Positions 22,845 through 34,345 of a stretch of 64,000 nt of DNA are shown here, in pieces. The notes under the pieces were generated by a model, which saw only the letters and a program-made list of their open reading frames with translations, had not been told where the DNA came from and did no database searches. The number at the start of each line of letters is the position of its first letter. The stretch's first letter is position 1. The translations under genes were made by a program, and so were the position numbers. This DNA comes from Tethya wilhelma (Eukaryota > Porifera > Demospongiae > Tethyida > Tethyidae), in assembly GCA_964030475.1 (NCBI GenBank), contig CAXIPT010000034.1, positions 1 to 64,000 on the forward strand, written 5' to 3'.

Positions 22845-23205
22845 TTGTTGTGTGAGTATGTATGTGTGCATGTAAGTGTGAGTGGTGAGTGTGAGTCTGT
22901 GTGTGTGTGCGTGTGTGTGTGCCCATGAGTGAATATGAGTGTGTGTGTGTGAGTGTGTGTGCGTGTGTGTGTGAGTGTGAGTGTATGTGAATAAGTGTGT
23001 GAGTGTGTGTGTGTGTGTGTGTGTGAGTGTGGCACACACACATTCACACACGCACATACTTACATGCACTCACACATTCTTACTCACACATAATCTCACA
23101 CATGCTCTTACTCACATACACACACAGATTCAAACTCACACACACACACACACATAACTCACCTGCACACACACTACCATATGTATGCATACACATACAC
23201 ACTCG
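22845..23205. repeat. GT-rich then CA-rich microsatellite forming an inverted repeat
   Basis: GT/GA-dominated sequence runs to about 23034 and flips to CA-dominated sequence at GTGTGGCACACACAC. The two halves are roughly complementary and could form a long hairpin. The ORFs across it are low-complexity artefacts. Confidence 0.9.
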
Positions 23206-23360
23206 CAAAGAAACGATTTTCCACTGCTGGTGGTGACATAATTCTTGACAATTAACTCATTACCAGAAATATAGGCTTAAAGATCCTCTATTGTTGTACA
23301 TGTGAAGCTATTGAAATGCTAATTCAATACCATGCTGTCCATGCTAATTTTTCTGTACAG

Positions 23361-23537
23361 TATCTGGAGATTCAAACTTTCATATGGAAAGGACTGCATG
23401 CTCTCACGGTTGGAGGATTTACTCGACCTAGTGTCGCCAAAGCTCTTATAGAACATCCAGCCAGTATTGGAAAGGGTCTAACACAACGATTCATGTGGAT
23501 ATTTCCCAAGCCATCATTTGCGAAATTTGACACTTGA
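23361..23537 (+). pseudogene. isolated exon-like fragment (GLTQRFMWIFPKPS)
   Basis: An acceptor (TGTACAG) precedes an open stretch encoding HPASIGKGLTQRFMWIFPKP and ending in TGA at 23535-23537. The G-L-x-x-R-F-x-W-x-F-P-x-P core resembles proteins of the DUF3987 type that are found in some mobile elements. No neighbouring exons were found, so it is probably a relic. Confidence 0.3.
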
Positions 23538-24056
23538 GATGGTTAATGAGAACTTTCCGAATACCTAGGTAAAAGTTGCATTCATGTATACATGCAATAA
23601 TCTGTTGAAATGGTTATTCCCAGTACGGTAGTACTGGGTACATAGGAATGGCACAAATGGCCCATTAGCGCAATACAAATATTCACGCGAATAACTCCGC
23701 AAAAACTGAGCGCCTGGCACTAAAAGGCTTCTTAAGCCACTATTTACCCTTTACTCTTTCTATTGAGCCTCCTAAAACCATCGCCAAAGTAACAAACTAA
23801 AGTATGCCAAACCTCCAATTTTCTCCATCTTCTTCTTCTATCTTGAAATGACTTTTCTCAAAGACTGTTCGCTTTCAGAAGCTAATTCTTGAACAAAAAA
23901 ACTTGGTTTCTTTGTCTTCACGTGCTTTTTGTATCGGTTATTCGTGTTTCTAGCTGAGTTGCTAGATACAAGACGAAAAGCGCCTTCACCGTATGGCAGC
24001 CATTCATTTCTAAACTCATTAATAATTCATTAGCTACCGTGGAGCTCAAGTTGACG

Positions 24057-25548
24057 GTTGATGGCAGAAGTAAACATGTATCCAAACTTAAAAAATATTT
24101 CAAAAAAAATTCTTAAAAAATCAGTAGGGATCATGCATCGAACCATGGACCATACAGTCCACAGCACTGCTTACTACCTATCTATTCCACCAGGCTGTTC
24201 CTGCCAGCTTTCCCTTTTTAGCCTTACTTTAATGCAATCTCTAATTCCCAGTACGGTAGTACTGGGTACACAGGAGTGGCACGGATGGCCCATTAGTGCA
24301 ATACAAATATTCACGCGAATAACTCTGCAAAAACTGAGCGCTTAGCACTAAAAGGCTTCTAAAGCTACTATCTAGCTCTTTCGCTTTCTAATGAGCCCAA
24401 AAACATGGCCTAAAAACATCGCTAAAGTAACAAACACAAACATGCCAAACCTCCAATTTTCTCCATCTTCTTCTTGTTCTTCTTCTTCTTCTTCTTCTTC
24501 TATCTTGGCTCAACTTTTCTCAGAGACTATCCACTTTTAGAAGCTGATTCTTGAACAAATGAACTTGGTTTCTTCCGGTACAGTCGCTTTTGCCATCGGT
24601 TTTTAGCGCCTCTCATTGAGTAGCTAGATACAAGGCGAAAAGCGCCTCCTCCATATGGCCGCCATTAATTTCTACACTCATGCATAATTCATTAGCTTCT
24701 AGAAAATTCAAATTGACGACCCTTTCCACACACAAAGTGTGCGTTATTTGGAATTAAATGCAGCCTGGAACTATTTTGTGATAATTGCTCTTCTTAAGAG
24801 ATGAATCAGGACTTTGATTCATATAGAAAGGCAAGTAAATCTTATGATACAGCTCCTGCCTCCAAATGACTGAGATGTGGAGATGTGTGCTTCACTTCAG
24901 TATCAAGCAGGCTACACAGCTTTAATACTCAGCAGCCCGCCGTTCAGTAGTCTGGCTTGCCAGACTACTAGCTCACAGCTAGCTACACATACCAACTCAA
25001 ATGTGATTTGTAAAATTATGGAAAAGTGAGAACAAACAAGTATAAAAAAAACATTGGAAATGTAATGAGACACAGGAATGGCTAAATCGTAAAAAGAACG
25101 CAAACAAGATGAAATGGCTATTAGAGCGTGTAAGGAATTCTTCCTGTGGGCAAAATGAGAGACTCAATAAGGAGATTATTAAATGCAGCCCATACAGGAT
25201 GAATTCTGCACACACTCTAATAGCCATTTCATCGTGTTTGCGTTCTTTTTACGATTTAGCCATTCCTGTGTCTCATTACATTTCCAATGTTTTTTTTTAT
25301 ACTTGTAATAATAATATATTGCACTAGACCCCTATCCCTTGCCCCAGCACTAGCGCTACCCCTAGCCCTAGCCACGGCCTCAGCCCTAGCCTAGTAGACT
25401 AGCCTAGTAGACTAGCCTAAGCACAAGCAAGAGAGTGGGGCCTTACGTTGTGCCTCGTAAAATCCATATATTACATATATTAATCCATATATTCATATAC
25501 TAGTTATGAATATGCTAATTAGGATACTAGTTTACTTCTGCCATCAAC
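24057..25548. mobile_element. TIR element nested in family A (19-bp TIRs, about 10-bp duplication)
   Basis: The terminal inverted repeats GTTGATGGCAGAAGTAAAC (24057-24075) and their exact reverse complement (25530-25548) are flanked by CAAGTTGACG and CAAGTTGATG, a 10-bp duplication with one mismatch. The duplication length suggests a MULE-like element. The interior is non-coding apart from a nested family A copy and a CCCTAGCC-rich stretch near 25330-25400. Confidence 0.75.
24243..25305 (-). mobile_element. Family A element nested inside the TIR element
   Basis: The hairpin end is at 24247-24266 and the foldback at about 25036-25305, with GAACGC/GCGTTC arms. The flanks read TAAT before the hairpin end and TAAT after the foldback end, consistent with a short AT-rich target duplication. 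This is the innermost of three nested layers. Confidence 0.8.
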
Positions 25549-25822
25549 CAAGTTGATGACCCCTTTTCAGTTAGACAAGTGTGCATTGTTTGGAATCCAG
25601 ATATTCGCTGCCCTGCCTGTTTTACCTGAAGATTTCTGGTTGTGCTGAAGTCTCTGTAACCAGGGTCAGTCTTAATATTTAGGAGATGAATAGACTACTT
25701 TGTTACATAGTTGCCATTATAAGAAGATGAGCAAAGCAACTAAATTTTGAAAGATACAGCTCAGAATCCCGCCTCCTCCTGAGATGCTTCACCTGACTTT
25801 TATACTGAGAGCATAGATCATT

Positions 25823-25860
25823 CCCAGTACGGTAGTACTGGGTGCATAGGATTGATGTGT
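25823..25860 (-). mobile_element. solo family A hairpin end
   Basis: The hairpin 25823-25842 and a few adjacent bases (GTGCATAGGA) are all that remain of a further copy. It lies in what would be the intron after the last recognisable MULE copy 2 exon. Confidence 0.7.
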
Positions 25861-25881
25861 AGATGCATATCATTCACTTAC

Positions 25882-28800
25882 CTGAAGGAATTGTTCCCTA
25901 GTTACTTTTCCATGGTATTCCCCGTACTGAGGCATTGTAAAGTGATGTGGGAGTTGGCTTGACTTTGACTCGTGTATGCTAGAATCAGTTTCACCTACAT
26001 CAACACATTGCAAAGCATACATATAACTATGTACTATGTGATTGGACAGGAGAATACATGATTCATGATTGTACAGTATTTACCTGTAATAGCATACGAA
26101 GTTGTTGGAGTAATATCTTGTAATGAAGAATCATCTTTCTGTTGCCTTCTTGGAAGCATTGGGTTTGTGCATTTACGTTGGATACAGCTTTGCTTTTTTC
26201 GTCCAGGCCCATTGAACTTCTTTTTGTCCAAACAGTTGGCACACTTTCCACAATCCTGGCGTCTACATGCTTCACACTGACCACATCTTGCCCTTCTCTT
26301 CACTCCTATATTTCAGAATTTTTAATGTGTTACATATTCTGTACTGTAGGCAACATGTGCTGGCACAATTAAATTGATGTATGTGTGTACCTGCTACTTT
26401 GGATGCAGTTTTCCCAGCTTGTTTAGATTCAACATTGATTAGCTCAGTCCTTAATACTGTATGCCGTGCAAGTACATGACATGATAGTCCTAAAAAACTG
26501 TATGTCCTACATGTAGCAGTTAGAGTAAATTACATACCACTTGATAATGGAGCACCTGTCTTCTGTGATGTCTGTTTATCTTTGCTTTGTGACTCCTATA
26601 CATTTTTAGTACATTTAATTCAGTACATGCATGCTATACGTGTATGTATAATCTTGACACAATGTGAGCAGGTACCTTTGATGTATTTGATGCTTTTCTA
26701 AGTCTATCAGCCTTGATACCGAATCTGCTGTCTATGCTCTTCTTAAATTTCTTTCTTGGTGGAAGTTTTGCATAGTCTTTATCTGTGTTGATATGCTCTC
26801 TCCGCTTTGTTGTTCGGAGTGTTTCTTGCTTTTGTGCGAGAAGTATAAGCCCTGTTTCATTGGGAAGCCTTGAATAGAAAGTCTGGTAGAGCTCTTCCAA
26901 GTTCTCAGTAAACTCTTTGGCCAGTTGGTGGTCATCCACAGGAAAGTTGTAGGTAAGAGTTTTTAAGTTCTGCAGTGTCACTCTTGCCTTCAACATAGAA
27001 TCGTTTACTGTAGTTTGGTGCCTTGTATTTGGTAGTTCACTCACTAGAGGTTCATCAGCAATGTGTTCATTTTCAGTTTCTTGGTTGATAGGATCTGAGT
27101 TGAGATTGTCAGATAGACCACTAGTTAATTCACTTGTCTCCATGTCGTGTTGTCCAAAGAACGATAAGTCGTCTTGAGGTACACCTTGGCTTGCGAAGTA
27201 ATCAATGAGAGCTTTATTGTCAGTTTTGAGATAATGACCATTTAAATACTTCTTCGGAAGAGATTCCCAAGACCATTCTGGAATTTCACGAAAAACAGCA
27301 AAGAAGTGCTTGCAGGGAATATGCCACCGAGCCCAGTCTTTGCATGTACATGATGGCATTTCATGATCTTCTTCTGTTACAAACATGACTGTATGTTTGT
27401 CCCCACTTTCTTTGGTAATACCAAATGTTCCTGCTCTTTCAGTTTGGCAAATTGAGTCATGAGTGAATTTGTTGCTCTTAGTTTTACGAATCAAACAGTG
27501 TTTGATTAAAGCACGTGGTCTGCCTTTGAGATAACTTGGGACTGTTGCTGCTGGTACACGATAGATATCCATTTGTCTATAGTTTTCAAATAAGTAATGT
27601 TGGTGTGAATCTGGTAGAAACTGGTCCACAAGTAGTCGAATGAGCCCAGTTAAAGACATGCTTCTCTTTCTGGGTAGAAACGAGTATTTGAGGGTCTTGT
27701 TCAGAGCTTCTGTTCCATTGTTTGTATCTATAGCTCCATAGTACTTCTCGTCTCTGTAGCATCTCGCCCATCACACACACACACACATACAGGAGAAAGA
27801 GAGACGGGCAGAGACAGTCAGACAGCAAGATAGAAAGTCTGTGTGTGCTGTGTGTGTGTGTGTGTGTATGTGTGTGTATGCGCATGTGTGTATATGCGTG
27901 CGTGTGTGTGTGTGTGTGTGTGTGTCTTACTCTTACTTGAGGAATGCAAAGCCATGTTGTGCTCAACCACCTTTGTACATTAGGATGGTTTGTCCACTCA
28001 GGTGATAGTTTGAGTGAGTCCACTGCTTGCTGATAATATGCATCATGTGACGATCCACTAGATGTTTCAGCTGATGATGCCCATGCACATGCACGTAAAC
28101 TAGTGAGCAATTGCTCCTGCTCATCCTTGCTTAGACCATTTTTATGAACTCTAGTCCATCTAGTCCAGGCTTGCTCTTGATGAAAATCACAAATGTAGAC
28201 AGTAATTCCAGGAAAAGCTCTTTCTATTGCTGAAATTTCAGCATCCGAATAGTCACACAGAAAGAACTGTGGTTGCCATTCAGTATTCCAGCCTTTAAGG
28301 ATGTCAAGTGCTTCTAATATCTGCTCTGTTGACTCTTATTGTACAATGAAGTGAGCAACTACTTTGTATCCTACATTAGTCCGTACAGTTACAAAAAACA
28401 GTGGAAGGTCATACTTTGTGGTCTTATATGTTGCATCAATTAATGTCATTGTATTTCCATATTTTGTGAGTAGATTTTGTTGCCATTCTTCTTGATGAAT
28501 CCACAGGAGTGTCTGTGTAAACTGAGTGCTAGTTGGTTCAGATGAATCTGAGTTTGATGGAGATTGAAAATCTACAGGTATGTCTGAGGTTTTTGTCTCC
28601 TTTTTTATGTACGGCCGAAAGAAATACTTGCCTGGTCTGTTGCTTTTGGTCCACTCTTCATACAGTACCTTCATACTGATTTGGTCAAATTTAGACAACT
28701 GTATAGCAGCTTTTGCAGATTCTATGTGATTTCGGATATCACTGTTAGTAGGATAGTAAGCTCTGTTGTTTACACTGGGCAGGCTTGTCTTCATTTCTGT

Positions 28801-29572
28801 TTTAACAAAGAAACGTAGGCTTTTTTTTGACTTCTTGCACTTCTGTAATACCTTCTTTCACTAAATCCTCTATTTTGGCACTATATTTTGAGACATACCT
28901 CCAACTATACCTGTTGGGTGAACCTTGTCATGAGCTTCATTTGTAGGAAGAGAGACAAAGTAACGCTTCTCAATTTTAGGTTGTGTACTTGCCAGAGCTT
29001 TGTTGATTTCGACATGTCTAGTTTTCTTTAGCTCTCGAACTTCATGGACCTTCATAGATTTAGCCTCAGCTTCTGTTATCTGATATTCAGGATATAAGTG
29101 GTATTCCTTGACGATCATGTGAGCTGGACACCCCATCTTTGGAGACACAAACGCTTGGTTTTTCACTTACGCTGCTTGTAGTATTGTTTGCCATGTTGGC
29201 AGTCATACATCTGTGTTCTGATTGGACGAAATGGTATCCCATCAAACTCAATGAGAGTATCACCAACAGTTTGCTTCCAGTATATTTTGATATCTGCTTG
29301 TTGCTATAAACAATATGTGTGTATAATACATGTACATGTAGCCTAGATATGTAACACTGATATGTAAGTAGTTGTACCTTAGTTGAATCATTGCTCTCTT
29401 GTTTTTTGTTTTCTTTACAGCTTGATCTTGGTCTCTCCGTCCTTCGGATGCCAAATGTGGTCACAGTTTCTTGTTAGTGCATTTCAAGAACCAGATCAGC
29501 ACTCTCTACTATCCCCTCATAGTAGTTACCATACTTCTTGAGCCCCGTACTCCACGATGGAGTAATGTCCAT
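25882..29572 (-). pseudogene. MULE transposase with SWIM and CXXC zinc fingers, copy 2
   Basis: This is an inverted paralogue of the gene at 13298. The 5' exons are damaged: a 10-bp deletion near 29140, another deletion near 28885, an extra A in a run near 28830, a TAA near 28340, a 1-bp insertion near 28148, and loss of the acceptor AG at about 27772. The second catalytic Asp region at 28242-28320 is in native orientation here. From 27771 to 26676 one frame is open: NNGTEALNK, then a SWIM finger CTCKDWARWHIPCKHF (about 27305-27352). Four more exons join in matching phase: 26538-26595, 26391-26456, 26084-26305 and 25882-25994. The 26084-26305 exon encodes a complete CXXC finger, CGQCEAC..CGKCANC with two further cysteines. 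Continuation beyond 25882 was not found. Confidence 0.8.
26084..26305 (-). CDS. CXXC-type zinc finger exon of MULE copy 2
   Basis: A 222-nt exon in phase 1 at both ends encodes [20 protein letters not shown] and continues [16 protein letters not shown], then SC and KC cysteines. The spacing matches the eight-cysteine CXXC domain of CpG-binding proteins (DNMT1, KDM2, MLL, CFP1, MBD1). The family's KFGG is KFNG here. CXXC domains generally bind unmethylated CpG. The acceptor is TATAG at 26306-26310 and the donor GTAAAT begins at 26083. The frame joins the SWIM exon through two small exons without a stop. Confidence 0.85.
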
Positions 29573-30017
29573 GTTTAGTAGACTTGTCAAGTTTAATACT
29601 GTCAACTGAGAGTATAGATTGTGTGTTGTATGATTGACTGTCAATTTTTGATTCTATGCCCAGTATCTATAATTATTGTCATTGACTTAAAAAGATATCT
29701 GGCTCACACAAACTTGTCTGCAGGGCAATTAAGGGACTGGAGAACTGAAGCAGATATTTCCAGACTACAGCAGCTATACATCAGCTGTCATTCAAATTAC
29801 AAACGTTGGCGCCAAAAGCGCGGTATACATACTACACGTGTGTGGTCACGTGACATTTAGATTTCAGGGCGGTGAACAAAGTGAATCCCCGATTTTGCGT
29901 CAACCGCGGTTTGAAACACCCACGCGGATGACGCGATTTAGTGTCAACCGCAGGTAATCAGTCACTCGACCTTAATGATATTTTGGCTTAGTATAAGGAC
30001 AGTGCTAGTTGCAACTA

Positions 30018-30905
30018 AAAAAAAAAGAAAAAAATTGAAGTAACATGGCTGACAGGGCCATTCAAGTTGCAGTCTTAGAAGGATACTTTGCCAGCCTTAG
30101 TGCTCTGGGATTTCCTATGCCTTTGAGTTTACAACTGCAGCAGAGTAATCTGAGACTAAAGACAGCTCTATGTGGACAGACAAGTCTTCAAAGGCAGGCT
30201 TTTCAGTCAGCTTCTGGCCTGTTGCTAATCCTGACCCAGGAGTGAAAAATTTGAAGAAGAAAAGGAAAAGGAAGAGGAGGAGGAGGAAGCCCAAGGCTAG
30301 AAGCACTACAGTAGTAGATAGATTGGATTCTAATTCTGAGTCTGGATGCCCATCTATTCCATATGAAGCCAACCATGATGGCCCTAGTTTGGACAAATCT
30401 CTGGTCAGTGTGGAGCCCATCAACAAACCAGCAGTGGATGAAGTTATTGACCTAGCAGAGTGTACTGATGTCGAGTATGAGAAAAAGAATGATGTTCATG
30501 CTGTGAAGTATGTGTGTGGTGAGAGTGATGGCTGGACACCAGTTGTTGGTAAGCGGCAGAGGCACAAGGTGCCATCACGTCTAATTCGATTAAAAGCTCC
30601 ACCTCATGTTCATACAAATCTGCCAAGTACTAGTGATTCCAGTGATTCAGATAGTTCTGATGTAGTATTCTATAGTCGGTGCAAGTGTACAATACTCGCA
30701 ATGTGGTGATAAACCTGGCCTTCAAGTCACAACTAGTTCAATAACTACCTGGACCCCCATCTCATCCAGAACACGATCCAAACTTAAGACTCACACTTTT
30801 GCTTAGTAGGGTATAAGCTTGTATTAGCATTTTGCTATTCTTGTATCCTTTGTGCATGTATCATGAGCACAAGAATTATTATAGAAAAAAAAAAAAAAAA
30901 AAAAA
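30018..30905 (+). mobile_element. retroposed gene copy with poly(A) tail and target duplication
   Basis: The insertion is flanked by CAACTA at 30012-30017 and 30906-30911 and ends in about 20 A residues (30885-30905). The related repeat at 51.9 kb is continuous through the same point, giving the empty site. Inside, MADRAIQVAVLEGYFASL begins at 30045. A frameshift near 30160 leads to a second stretch (to 30709) with KKKRKRKRRRRKPKA and a serine/aspartate-rich tail. I recognise no domain. It may be a processed pseudogene or the first ORF of a non-LTR element. Confidence 0.75.
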
Positions 30906-30911
30906 CAACTA

Positions 30912-31378
30912 GGCTCTCTCTTGGAATATCAGTAGTAGGAAAACTTCTTGATTCCCAGATTTGGTAGCTCTGGCATATAGGTCTCTTGGAGCTGCCGTTC
31001 AAAATACGATAATTTTGTTCGATTTTATGTTTTTTCGGACACACCTCTTTTTTGGCGCAAGGAAGCCTTACTGTAGGTGGGTGGGGCTTGAAGTTTGCAC
31101 AACCCTAGGTAATTTTTCATGGGCTATCTTGTAGTAGTAGTCTCGAAGCAGTAGCATCTACAGGCAAGTCAGAAACGGCGTCCGAAAATTGAGACGGCCG
31201 AAAATTGATCGTTTATACACCTCTTTTTCGGCGCAAGGAAGCCTTACTGTAGGTGGGTGGGGCTTGAAGTTTGCACAACCCTAGGTAATTTTTCATGGCT
31301 ATCTTGTAGTAGTAGTCTCGAAGCAGTAGCATCTACAGGCAAATCAGAAACGGCGTCCGAAAATTGATCGTTTACTCA
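30912..31378. repeat. Repeat family B, with internal tandem duplication
   Basis: The sequence from TCTCTTGGAATATCAGTAG onward matches 51940-52262 with moderate divergence. About 170 bp (GGCGCAAGGAAGCCTTACTG to ATCGTTTA) is duplicated in tandem at about 31052-31210 and 31218-31373. The left part of the same repeat (about 29955-30017) lies before the retroposed insertion. It is non-coding. Confidence 0.7.
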
Positions 31379-31510
31379 ATATCAGTGAAGCACTTTTCCT
31401 TGAATAGTAGTATGAGCTGCTGGTATATCTTCTCTTCAGAGTCAATTGCAGATACAACACATTGATAGTTTGATAATTGCTGACAAGCCACCAGATCAGG
31501 TATATAGTTG

Positions 31511-33995
31511 TCAAATTGAATGACCCTGCACTTTCCACATTTTCCATACAGACAGTGAGTTGGTACAAAATTCATTAACAAATTCATTTGCTGAATTGCC
31601 AGTTAGTAACTTGGTTTTAATATTGTACATGTATTGCATTCCTAAGAACTTTATAAACATCTGTTTTTCGGGACAATTCCATGATTTGGATACACTCTCA
31701 AGAGTTCCATTGTATCGTTCAAATGCAAGGCACCAAAATGCAGAAAGTGGACCATAATAAAGCACACACTCCCTCATATGGCAACCCATATGCATGTTAG
31801 GTGTTACAAAATCTCTTCCATATAATCTTTCAAATTCATTGCAGTAGTCCACAAGTAAATTGTGAACCCTTTCAATCTGAGAAGGGTTGACAATAGATAA
31901 TGTCAGAATTCGACAGCTGTCAACAAAAAGACACCAGAACTTGTAGTGAGCATCTGGTAAAATGTCATAAAGTGCATAGAGATGCTTCCATTCATCTGCA
32001 GTCAAAGAAGCAAATCCTGAGTCAATTTTTTTAGGATTCGTCCTACTTGAGATGGTGGATTCATGCGGCCTAGTATCTCTTGAATTGTTGAACAGTGTTT
32101 TTTGTTACAAGGTCGAGTTCTCTCCATATTTTGAAAGCATGTTTTGCCATTCAAAGAAATATGTTATGCATAGGATCAACAACATGTTGACGAACAATAT
32201 CAAAATATGATAAGTCAAGAAGTTTTGAATATTTTGATCCATTCAATCCTTTGCCTTTCTGCATCAGAATTAGCACATTTAGCCTTGAGAACATAGTGTT
32301 TGTGGGTAGCAAGATCACAATGATTCCAAGTTTTAACATCAAAACCACTGTAGTCTGGTTTCTCAACAAATCCAAACTCCTTTAAACATTTTGAAAACCC
32401 TTTAGTGGCATTATAATTTGCAAATCCACAAACTTTTCGTGTTGCAGGGAAGTCACACATGATAGTCAACAAAATTGCTCTCACTGTTCACATAGACAGG
32501 ACAGATGCTGGATTTCAAAATGTTATACCTGATTAGAGTTCCTCAAGCTCAGCAACAAGAGGTGAGAGAATTGGGTTAACATTAGAGGGCTCATTTGGAC
32601 CTGGTATCATGCCAACGAGAACTATGTTCTCTAATTTTAATCACTGTGTTCTAGGCAAGTTGAAAATAGTCAGATAAATTGCTCCAGCTGAGTATTTCGT
32701 TTCATCATAAGGGTTAAACCAGTCAATGTTAAGTCCAAAACAAAGATTATTTGGAACTGATAAAAATAGAGTTCCATTAGTAATGTGTGCATCTTGCCCA
32801 ACCTTTCCATCATAAATGTCCCCTAGGACAGATTCCGGTAATTTTCTATTTCACCAGTGTTCACATAAATTCAAAAAGGCTTGCCGGCGACACATCTCTT
32901 TTAATGTTTGTACAATGCTCTGGTAAACAAAAATCTTCCTAGGTACTAATTTCAATTTCTGGCCTATACATATTTTTTTCATTAGTTTTGTACCACATTT
33001 TTGCCCTCTTGAAACATGACGATGATTTGGAAATTTAATATGGGGTGGCCTGGTGGCTTGTTCACCATTGACTCGGACTCCCAACCCATGGGTAGGCGGT
33101 TCGAGTCCCTCCAGTGCCACAGGTATTTGTTTCCCATTTTCTCTTTCGAGCTCTGCCTAGGAGTTAACTCAGCTCTACCCCAAAAAATGAGGAGGTGAAT
33201 TTCACCGCATCCTTCGGAGGGGATGTAAAGCCGTCGGTCCCGGGGGACCTGCGTTCATTAGCCCTAGGCTATTTGCAGGCCCTCGTTAGCCACAATTGTG
33301 GTAAACCCGGAGGGGCACTTAAAAAAAAAAAAAAAAAAAAAAAATGGTCACACAACCTTGATTCTTGGTTACATCCACTTCCAACTACCACCTCATATAA
33401 ATGAAAACACTTTGGACAGACTGTATACGTAGTGTAATTACTAATTTGAAACCACTTTTGCAGTTTGTAGAATGATGTCGGGAGAATCTTGGCTATTTCT
33501 GTTAGCACAGCATTTTTGGCAAATTTTGGCCAGATGACAATGCAAAATTTTCAAAAAGTTTATCAAAGCTATCATTCCACATTCAGAAATTCGAAATGCC
33601 AAGCGGAACACATTGAGAAATAGGAATACCCCAGACACCACACTGGATGCACCTGCACTAACTCTTTCATTTTCATCTTCATCTGTTTCACTGTCCGATT
33701 CCTCCAATATTTCTTCATCAGAACTAGATTGATCACCAGAAACACTGTCATCAGATTCACTAGCATCGGAGCCAGCTGAAGGAAGAAAATGTATTGCACC
33801 ACTGTCTTGCACTGCTTGAATGACTGAAACATCATCTTCTAGCTCAAATGTGGAGTCTAAGTTCACAGATGTATCCGCAGAATCAGATAGATCATTCCAA
33901 TAGGTGGCTAAGTGTCATTTGCTGTTCCACTAGTATGCCGACCAGGACATATACTTCCAGACAGATCATTTAGATGTCTGAAATAAGCAGAATGG
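31511..33995 (-). pseudogene. EnSpm/CACTA-like transposase (tnp2/DUF4218 type), broken by a SINE
   Basis: Read on the minus strand, an acidic N-terminus (SDSETDEDEN) starts near 33866. A zinc-finger region follows with VCPKCFHLY, FPNHRHVSRGQKC and LCEHW, split by a SINE at 33044-33344. Then come DIYDGKVG, LNIDWFNPYD, LVGMIPGPNEP, CDFPATRKVCGF and VVDPMHNIFL. The C-terminal block has LTADEWK, NMHMGCHMRECVLYYGPL and FWCLAFERYNG. These are the successive landmarks of EnSpm-type transposases. Multiple frameshifts and stops separate them. The Ty3/gypsy element begins at 33996, so the upstream part is displaced. Confidence 0.8.
33044..33344 (+). mobile_element. tRNA-related SINE with poly(A) tail
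   Basis: The 5' part has an A-box-like TGGCCTGGTGG and a perfect B box GGTTCGAGTCC (about 33089-33099), with a long extra arm between them as in Ser/Leu-class tRNAs. The tRNA-like part ends GTGCCAC. The central part contains CATCCTTCGGAGGGGATGTA and AAGCCGTCGGTCCCG, reminiscent of conserved central domains of invertebrate SINEs. It ends in about 24 A residues. ATGG at both edges may be a short target duplication. The insertion splits the zinc-finger region of the EnSpm-like gene. Confidence 0.85.
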
Positions 33996-34345
33996 TTTTA
34001 TGATTTCTCTAGCTAGAAGTTCAATTCACTATAATAGGAAGAGTTCACTGTGAAAAGATTTTCTTATTCTTACAGCATAGTTACCAGATGCATACAACTC
34101 AGATGATGAACACAACTCAACACACTCTTAAATACCCTCGCATTGCACAACCAAATAAAACTGACCAATCAGAATAAAACATGCATGACTTTACTTCTAC
34201 AAGATTCTATATTATGCAACATGACACACAAAAACAAGTTCTTACCAGTTTTAAAGTGAACAGACATAAACAACCACAAAAACATAACATGTACAAGTTC
34301 ACAGTTAAGAGTTCTCACACCAAGAATACCACAATTCCTCCCTCC

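Larger units (their letters stand above)
23616..25822 (-). mobile_element. Family A element interrupted by another element (host copy)
   Basis: The hairpin end at 23619-23638 and the body run to 24056. The body resumes at 25549, in the expected place (CAAGTTGAYG, then ACCC and the GTGTGCATT segment), and continues to about 25822. The foldback end is missing. The 24057-25548 insertion therefore entered after this copy was in place. Confidence 0.75.

Noticed and set aside
33044..33122. A tRNA gene (A and B boxes, GGTTCGAGTCC)
   Set aside because: The acceptor stem does not pair well, and the sequence continues into a SINE body with a poly(A) tail, so it is a SINE head and not a functional tRNA gene.
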